From contig CAMYII010000070.1 of the NCBI GenBank assembly GCA_947258385.1, forward strand, positions 1 to 51,952: 51,952 nt of DNA, given 5' to 3'. This stretch comes from Acidiferrobacterales bacterium (lineage in GTDB: Bacteria; Pseudomonadota; Gammaproteobacteria; Acidiferrobacterales; SZUA-150). The position numbers and the translations under genes are program-made. Every line of letters starts with the position of its first letter. The stretch's first letter is position 1. Of this stretch, positions 46,498 through 51,952 are shown one piece after another. Under the pieces are notes generated by a model. It did not search any database and was not told the origin of the DNA. It worked only from the letters and a program-made list of their open reading frames with translations.

Positions 46498-46761
46498 GGA
46501 ACCTCTGCATAAGTCCATCCATGGACTTATGCAGATCGCTTCGGCGCGGCGCATGTGCTCGCCGCTTCCCTGCGGCTCACCCCTTCGGGGCTGGCGCGCA
46601 AATTCCATCCTTAGGTCCGCATTCGGCACATCCATGTACCGCTTCTCGCTCCCGGCGGATTTGCGCGCGCCTCGCTCCATTTTTCAAGCACTTAACGTGT
46701 TTGAAAAAGACGGTCCATCCCTGGACCGCAGGAAGCTCTGACTTAATCAGAGCTTCCTTAA
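46494..46761. mobile_element. MITE-like element, copy 1, overlapping the folA stop
   Basis: 268 bases with near-perfect inverted ends: TTAAGGAACCTCTG at the left and, on the other strand, TTAAGGAAGCTCTG at the right (about 19 of 22 positions match further in). Inside are a 13-bp stem CTGCATAAGTCCA-TCCA-TGGACTTATGCAG (46505-46534), a CCCC-TTCG-GGG hairpin, CGGTCCA-TCCC-TGGACCG (46711-46728) and an 11-bp terminal stem GGAAGCTCTGA/TCAGAGCTTCC (46731-46757) that could also end folA transcripts. No coding capacity. The remaining bases to 46938 show nothing recognisable. Confidence 0.75.
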
Positions 46762-46938
46762 CGCATCCTCTGGCTGATAGCTTGCGGATGCAGGTATCCG
46801 ACGCCGGCGCGATTACCCGATCACGCCTCGCGCAGACCATTGCCTTTCACGCGTCTTATCGAATGGATAGCTTTGAGGTATTACCGGTGATGATCGGGCT
46901 TCGCTAATCTCGCAGGGCTGACCGCTGAAAAACGCGGT

Positions 46939-49900
46939 CTATGCCACCTGGGCCGCCAACTCGGCTGCCTGTTTCTTTTGTTCCTCATTGCCTTCTGCCA
47001 GGACCTCCTCCAGAATGCTCCTGGCGCCTTCGGCATCTCCCATATCGATATATGCCTTGGCAAGATCGAGCTTGGTCGCGGTTTCGTCCCAGTGTTGCTG
47101 CTCGTCGGCCATTGCGGTCCCCGCGGTTGTGCCTGCGTCTTCGTCAAGGGCGAGCTCGCTGGCGCTTTCGAACTCCAGTCCTCCGTCTCCTTCCCCTGTA
47201 TCCAGTGAAAACTCTGCACCATCAGCACTGGTCGACTCCAAGTCCAGATTCGAGTCCATATCCAAGCTCGACTCCAAGTCCAGACTCGAGTCCATATCTA
47301 AACTCGACTCCAAATCCAGTCCCGTGTCATCGCCACTGTCCGTTTCGGAAGACATATCGATATCCCATTTGATCTCGTCCTCGCTCACGGTATCCGTATC
47401 AGTGATTGCGGCTTCTGGAAGCTCCTCGGCCGCAGACGTGTCCTGAACATCCGCATCGCCCCCGGCTGTGATATCTTCAAGACTGAATTCTATCGCATTA
47501 TCGTCAATGGACACAGGCGCTTCCTGTGTGGCATCCGGTTCCGTGCCAGTGACATCTGAATCCAAACTCAAATCAAAATCGATGGCGTTGGATCCACCCT
47601 TGTCCGCGTCTTCGATCCTGCTATCAAGACCGAGGTCAAAGTCGGCATCCATCGCAAGCGCCCCACCGCCACCCGCATCCAACGCCTCAGCGGGTTGCTC
47701 CAGATCCAGCAGCGTCTCGTCCGACCCCCCTACGGCCATATCGGGTTCCGCGGTCATGTCGAGTCCCGGCATTGCGCCGCCGCCCCCGGCCCCCGGCATA
47801 TCCTGGTCCAATCCGGTCTCCAGGGCCTCTGTCGGGGCTCCGGGCAGGCCCGCCGCGCCGGCGCCACCAAACATGGGATTGTTGGGGCTGAGTTTCTTAC
47901 CCATAGCCGCCACCCTGTCCCACAGCTCGCCACCGCGGCCCTCCAGTAACGCATATAACTCTTCGGCGAGCGTTTCAAAAGAGGCCACATCATTTCGCTG
48001 GTGATAAATTTCAAGCAACTTTTCTTTCAGTTGGTGGCGGGAGGCATCCTTGACCATGGCCTCCTTCAAAATCTCTTCAGCCTGCTCGTCACGTCCGTAA
48101 GCCAGGTACACCTCGGCCTCGGCGATGGGATCCACCTCGTCGGTGTGGATGTTTCCCATACCCCCCTGACTGAAGTCGCTTAAGAACGATGTATCGCCGG
48201 TCTCCGTCGAACGGGCGCTGTCATCCGTCACGCTGATGCCTTCGCTGTCCAAGCCGCTCGTATTCAGAATACTCTCTTCAAACTCCGCTTTCGCCTGTCT
48301 GCGCCTTCTCATGTAAACAAGCAACAGACCGCCCGAGAGCAGCACCAGCGCAGCCGCCAGCGGCATCATGATCTGGCCGCCCAACAATTCATCCATCAGG
48401 CCCTTGGCGGTTTCGAGCATATCGGCCAGGAATCCTTTTTCCGACGGCGCGGAGGCTGGCTTGCGCTTGACTGGTGGCGGTGCGGGTTTTGAGACCCGAC
48501 GGCTCGGCCGGGTCCGCTGTTCCCGGCTACGGCGGTCCGGCGCGCCCTTTTTGTCCGTGACGTTTTTACCCTTCGTCGCCCCGGCACCCGGGTTTTTCGA
48601 GTCTTGCGTCTGCGCCAGGGACATGTTCTCCAGCTCGATCAAGCGCTTCTGGGTTTCTAGCTGGTCTTTGACCTCCCCAACGCGTTCACCCATATCCCTG
48701 GTTTGCATTTGCTTGGATTCAAGCGACTCATCGAGCGATGCCACGCGTTCGGCCAACTCGCTTCGTTCTTGCCTGGCTGGATCTCCGCGCTTGTCTGCGT
48801 CGGGTATCGATCTATGTTGCTCTGCTTTTTGCCGCTCAAGATTGGCCCGCACGATCTTCAACAGTTCATCGGCGGGGATACCCTCTTTCTTGGCTGGCGC
48901 CACGGTCTTGGCGGTGGTCTTTGGCGTTTTTTCAGGCGTGGTTTTTGCCGTTTTGACCGGCTTGGGTGGGCTTTCCTTGCGAAGCCGAACTGGCCGTTTC
49001 ACCTCTTTTTTCGGGGCCGGGACTGCGGGCCGCGTTTTGCGGGGCTTGGTGCTCTCTGCGGATACTGTGAAACTCCGCTTGGCGCCGGCGAGCTTCAGTT
49101 TATAGTCTTGCCACACATCGTACTGGGCATAAAACTCTTTTCTCGCTTGCCGTTTCGTGCGCGCTTCGACTTCATAGCGGTCGGGAATATTCAGAATCTT
49201 CCCAGCTCTCAGATTATTCGCGTTGTTACCGAAGAAGGCATGGCGATTGGCCTGGAAGATGGCCATCACGACCTGCTCGATGCTGAGGCTGTCGTCAACC
49301 CGGAGTCTCTGCGCAATACTCCACAGCGTGTCACCACGCTTGACGTGATAGCTTCCCCGATCGGACCAAACCGGTGCTGGAGCAACAGTCCCTGAGGACG
49401 CCGCCGGCTTGGGCGCCGGTTGGGGCGTGGCTGGCGATTTTTTCCGTCCGGCCGCGGCCGTGATCGTCACGGAATCACTGATGCCCTGCGGTCCGAAAAG
49501 AAAATCATTGGCAAGCGCGTAGTTACTGGCCATGGACCTGGACGGTTTGGCCGCCGCAGCGGGCTCCACTTCGCCGGTCGCCGACGCCAAGGGTTCTTCC
49601 GGGCCAGTGTCGGCCTTGAGGTCGCCCGCGGCCGGGCGATCAAAAGCCTCCGCTTCCTCCACCGGGCTTGGGGTAGGCGGGGGTGTCACGGGACTCACTT
49701 CAACTTGTGGCTCGACTTCGGGCACCTCGATACCCGAAGGCCTGCCGGCAACCAGATAAGGTGGATCGATAAGTGCCGTATACTCGCGGATCAGCCGTCC
49801 CCCCGACCATTCGACCCGCAACAGGAAATGTAGAAAAGGCTCGCGAAACGGCTGTTTGGTACGCAAATGCAGGAAATAGCGCCCATCAACACGCTTGGAC

Positions 49901-50169
49901 ACAGTGAAGCTGATATTTGTCAGGTACGGGGGACGGTCGATTCCCGCGGAGACGAAGTCCGCGCGGGAGGCCAATGCTGCGCTTAAGGTTTTACGCTCGC
50001 GCGAAGACAGAGAGCTGAACTCGATCTCCGCGTTGAGAGGCTCGTCCAGGGCGGAATGCACTGTGAGCTTACCCAGGCCAATGGCCTGGCTCAGCCCGGG
50101 CGCGAACAGCAGACAGACGCCGATCAGCAGGCCCGCGAGCCTTGCTTCCGCTACGGTGTTTCGATGCAC
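46939..50169 (-). CDS. fimV: FimV/HubP-family polar cell-wall hub protein
   Basis: Large inner-membrane protein that organises the cell pole and type IV pili or flagella in gammaproteobacteria. About 1076 residues: signal peptide (LAGLLIGVCLLFAPGLSQA), FimV N-domain (LGKLTVHSALDEPLNAEIEF), LysM (about 273-326, KRGDTLWSIAQRL), long Pro/Lys-rich and coiled-coil stretch, one membrane segment (about 596), a TPR-like cytoplasmic part, an acidic region (about 823-1013) with tandem DLESSLDMDSSL-type repeats (47225-47325), and the FimV C-terminal TPR (TKLDLAKAYIDMGDAEGARS). Start: GTG 50169 has GAAGG upstream; a TTG at 50193 is the other option. Encoded after asd, as in many relatives. Confidence 0.93.
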   Translation of the reverse strand: MHRNTVAEARLAGLLIGVCLLFAPGLSQAIGLGKLTVHSALDEPLNAEIEFSSLSSRERKTLSAALASRADFVSAGIDRPPYLTNISFTVSKRVDGRYFLHLRTKQPFREPFLHFLLRVEWSGGRLIREYTALIDPPYLVAGRPSGIEVPEVEPQVEVSPVTPPPTPSPVEEAEAFDRPAAGDLKADTGPEEPLASATGEVEPAAAAKPSRSMASNYALANDFLFGPQGISDSVTITAAAGRKKSPATPQPAPKPAASSGTVAPAPVWSDRGSYHVKRGDTLWSIAQRLRVDDSLSIEQVVMAIFQANRHAFFGNNANNLRAGKILNIPDRYEVEARTKRQARKEFYAQYDVWQDYKLKLAGAKRSFTVSAESTKPRKTRPAVPAPKKEVKRPVRLRKESPPKPVKTAKTTPEKTPKTTAKTVAPAKKEGIPADELLKIVRANLERQKAEQHRSIPDADKRGDPARQERSELAERVASLDESLESKQMQTRDMGERVGEVKDQLETQKRLIELENMSLAQTQDSKNPGAGATKGKNVTDKKGAPDRRSREQRTRPSRRVSKPAPPPVKRKPASAPSEKGFLADMLETAKGLMDELLGGQIMMPLAAALVLLSGGLLLVYMRRRRQAKAEFEESILNTSGLDSEGISVTDDSARSTETGDTSFLSDFSQGGMGNIHTDEVDPIAEAEVYLAYGRDEQAEEILKEAMVKDASRHQLKEKLLEIYHQRNDVASFETLAEELYALLEGRGGELWDRVAAMGKKLSPNNPMFGGAGAAGLPGAPTEALETGLDQDMPGAGGGGAMPGLDMTAEPDMAVGGSDETLLDLEQPAEALDAGGGGALAMDADFDLGLDSRIEDADKGGSNAIDFDLSLDSDVTGTEPDATQEAPVSIDDNAIEFSLEDITAGGDADVQDTSAAEELPEAAITDTDTVSEDEIKWDIDMSSETDSGDDTGLDLESSLDMDSSLDLESSLDMDSNLDLESTSADGAEFSLDTGEGDGGLEFESASELALDEDAGTTAGTAMADEQQHWDETATKLDLAKAYIDMGDAEGARSILEEVLAEGNEEQKKQAAELAAQVA

Positions 50170-50208
50170 GCCGCTCACCTTCGCTTCTATCAACCCCCGG
50201 CTACCCTG

Positions 50209-50259
50209 AAAAAAATCCTTTAGAGTCTTAGGGTTAGGCTGCCATTGTGGTAAGACTCT
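50209..50259 (-). terminator. Possible terminator/attenuator between asd and fimV
   Basis: Minus strand: a 9-bp stem AGAGTCTTA/TAAGACTCT (50251-50259, 50222-50230) with a 20-base loop, followed after a few bases by a run of seven T (50209-50215). The stem is AT-rich, so termination may be partial. Confidence 0.4.
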
Positions 50260-50283
50260 TTATAAATCATAAATAAATATAGC

Positions 50284-51306
50284 TTACAGATAGTCTTTTA
50301 CCAAATATTCCGCGATCTGAACACTATTTAAGGCCGCACCCTTGCGCACATTGTCCGCCACCACCCACAGGTCCAACCCGCGCGGATGGGAGATGTCCTC
50401 ACGCACGCGACCCACGAACACGGCATCATGGCCAGCCGCCTCGGTAACAGCGGTCGGATAACCGCCAGCTTGACGCTCATCGATCAGCGTTACCCCTGGC
50501 GCCTGGCGCAGTAATTTGCGGGCGGCCTCGGCACTGATTTTCTCGCGGGTTTCGATATGTAACACCTCGGAATGGCCGTAAAAGACCGGTATGCGCACCG
50601 CCGTCGGATTCACCTGTATGGTGTCGTCGCCAAAGATCTTGCGCGTCTCCCAAACCATCTTCATCTCTTCTTTTGTATAGTCATTGTCCATAAAGACATC
50701 AATGTGCGGTAACGCATTAAAGGCGATCTGCTTGGGATACACCTTGGTCTCGATCGGTTTGCCGTTCAGCAGCAAGGCGGTCTGGCTGGCCAGTTCCTCG
50801 ATCGCCTCCTTCCCGGTGCCGGAAACCGCCTGATACGTCGCGACATTGACGCGTGAGATCCCGACCGCATCATAGATAGGCTTAAGCGCCACCAGCATCT
50901 GTATGGTGGAGCAATTGGGATTGGCGATGATTCCCCGGTTCTTGTAACCGGCGATGGCCTCCGGGTTGACCTCCGGGACCACCAGCGGAATATCCTCTTC
51001 GTAGCGGAACTGGGAGGTATTGTCGACCACCACACAACCGGCTGCCGCCGCCTTCGGGGCGTACTGCGCCGAAACACTCGCCCCGGCCGAAAACAGGCCG
51101 ACCTGCGTCTGGGAAAAATCAAAGCTCGCCAGGTCCTCTACGGTCAGCGTCCCGCCACTGAAGGCCACCTTGCTGCCGGCCGACCGACTCGAGGCCAGCG
51201 CATAAACCTTGCCGACGGGAAACTTCCGCTCGGCCAGGATCGACAACATGGTTTCGCCCACCGCGCCCGTGGCCCCTACCACGGCGACATCGTATTTCTT
51301 GCTCAT
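50284..51306 (-). CDS. asd: Aspartate-semialdehyde dehydrogenase
   Basis: NADPH-dependent enzyme at the branch to lysine/DAP, threonine and methionine. 340 residues: GATGAVGETMLSIL nucleotide loop, SAGASVSAQYAPKAAAAG, the catalytic Cys in NPNCSTIQMLVAL, and the His-containing GHSEVLHIETREKIS. It belongs to the short (about 340) asd2-type enzymes. ATG with GAGAGG upstream. Followed by fimV and preceded by leuB on the same strand, with a repeat element inserted between leuB and asd. No lysine riboswitch was recognised in the leader. Confidence 0.97.
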   Translation of the reverse strand: MSKKYDVAVVGATGAVGETMLSILAERKFPVGKVYALASSRSAGSKVAFSGGTLTVEDLASFDFSQTQVGLFSAGASVSAQYAPKAAAAGCVVVDNTSQFRYEEDIPLVVPEVNPEAIAGYKNRGIIANPNCSTIQMLVALKPIYDAVGISRVNVATYQAVSGTGKEAIEELASQTALLLNGKPIETKVYPKQIAFNALPHIDVFMDNDYTKEEMKMVWETRKIFGDDTIQVNPTAVRIPVFYGHSEVLHIETREKISAEAARKLLRQAPGVTLIDERQAGGYPTAVTEAAGHDAVFVGRVREDISHPRGLDLWVVADNVRKGAALNSVQIAEYLVKDYL

Positions 51307-51457
51307 ATCTCACAAACCTCTCGTAAATAAGGTTGCCTTTTAATAACCTTGCCTATGGTCTTAGACAGCAATTGCCGCAGCCCATTGAGGGTGCCGCACT
51401 CCCGCACGGTCCGTGTGGTAATACTGAAAAATAACAGGCGAGATTTGGCTCGCTAAT

Positions 51458-51713
51458 TTAATGAACCTCTGAATAAGTCCATCCATGGACTTATTGCATC
51501 CTTAGCTCCGCAGGCGGTACATCCATGTACCGCTGCTCTAGAATCGCTTCGGTGCGGCGCAGGTCCGCTGTGCAGGACGCATAAATGCCGCGACGGCCAG
51601 GGATGGCCGAGAGCGGCCGCGTCTCGCTCCATTTTTCAAGCACTTACGTGCTTGAAAAATGGCGGTCCATCCCTGGACCGCAGGAAGCGCTGACTTAATC
51701 AGAGCTTCCCTAA
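51458..51713. mobile_element. MITE-like element, copy 2, between leuB and asd
   Basis: 256 bases related to 46494-46761: left end TTAATGAACCTCTGAATAAG, right end (other strand) TTAGGGAAGCTCTGATTAAG. Inner hairpins: AATAAGTCCA-TCCA-TGGACTTATT (51472-51495), GCGGTACA-TCCA-TGTACCGC (51514-51533), a copy of the A-type GCCGC..GGCC-AGGGAT-GGCC..GCGGC structure (about 51586-51620), a 15-bp stem CCATTTTTCAAGCAC/GTGCTTGAAAAATGG around TTAC (51629-51662), and GCGGTCCA-TCCC-TGGACCGC (51662-51681). No gene. The rest of the 51307-51737 gap shows only the asd leader. Confidence 0.75.
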
Positions 51714-51737
51714 TAACGTCAGGTTGACAATTGGGGG

Positions 51738-51952
51738 TCAAACGCTGCGCAATGCCGCGACCACGGCATCGCCCATTTGCACCGTGCCCACCTCCATCCC
51801 GGACCCGGCGTAGGTATCGGCAGTGCGCAGGCCCGCATCCAGAACAGCGTGAACCGCGTCATCGATCCGATTTGCCTTCTCCGGTTCATCCAGGGTATAG
51901 CGCAACATCATCGCCACCGACAAAATCGTTGCCAGCGGATTGGCGATACCTT
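51738..51952 (-). CDS. leuB: 3-isopropylmalate dehydrogenase, C-terminal part (cut by window edge)
   Basis: The last roughly 70 residues of Leu[21 protein letters not shown] is the conserved GxANPxAxILSxAMMLRY signature of the family, followed by [20 protein letters not shown], where the usual RTxDIxxxG reads [10 protein letters not shown]. The gene continues beyond 51952 at its 5' side. leuB next to asd and fimV is a common gammaproteobacterial order. Confidence 0.93.
   Translation of the reverse strand, partial: GIANPLATILSVAMMLRYTLDEPEKANRIDDAVHAVLDAGLRTADTYAGSGMEVGTVQMGDAVVAALRSV

Noticed and set aside
51307-51457. Lysine riboswitch in the asd leader
   Set aside because: The leader is only about 150 bases before the repeat element and shows just a small AAGGTT/AACCTT hairpin, with none of the conserved lysine-aptamer core.

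Overview
The window reads as a chromosomal segment of a GC-rich gammaproteobacterium. Several gene neighbourhoods are typical of the class: tRNA cluster - tig - clpP - clpX - lon - hupB - ppiD - fabI; dnaQ - rnhA - yafS-type methyltransferase - gloB - mltD (the same set and order as in E. coli); asd - fimV; yejABEF; thyA - folA. A bacterial sucrose cluster (fructokinase, sucrose-phosphate synthase/phosphatase, sucrose synthase) of the kind known from nitrifiers, methanotrophs and sulfur oxidisers argues for a free-living, probably chemolithotrophic or halotolerant lineage rather than an enteric. The species cannot be fixed from this sequence.

Layout. 1-4600: recQ bracketed by copies of one intergenic repeat, then a yjgN/M48-peptidase pair whose peptidase has lost part of its active site. 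4601-6497: an orphan lpxA and a small membrane protein. 6518-12037: sucrose operon (frk > sps-spp > sus, minus strand, overlapping or nearly so). 12219-13397: RES/Xre toxin-antitoxin operon with a palindromic operator on its -10. 13430-16888: PG-binding amidase, a trypsin-like protease coupled to a small exported paralogue of its N-terminus, and small proteins. 17080-24465: 5' nuclease, ABC-2 exporter, and the dnaQ-to-mltD block. 24545-31139: Yej-type peptide importer. 31351-41962: fatty-acid, envelope-folding and proteolysis block plus seven tRNA genes, including a tRNA-Arg(UCU) split by a group I intron and a decayed HU gene. 42044-46497: folD, a TIR-bounded element full of covarying hairpins, rhomboid protease, thyA, folA. 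46494-51952: two related MITE-like repeats, fimV, asd and the 3' end of leuB.

Strongest unusual signals. (1) A group I intron in tRNA-Arg(UCU). (2) A 53-bp tandem repeat whose stems change by compensatory substitutions while their loops stay constant; related hairpins occur in the MITE-like elements near folA and leuB, so this looks like a genome-wide family of loop-conserved, stem-variable hairpins. (3) An HU gene at the conserved lon-ppiD position with no recognisable start codon and in-frame deletions. (4) An M48 peptidase lacking the first zinc histidine. (5) A textbook heat-shock promoter for lon, and an apparently leaderless mltD transcript. No CRISPR array, prophage or complete IS was seen.
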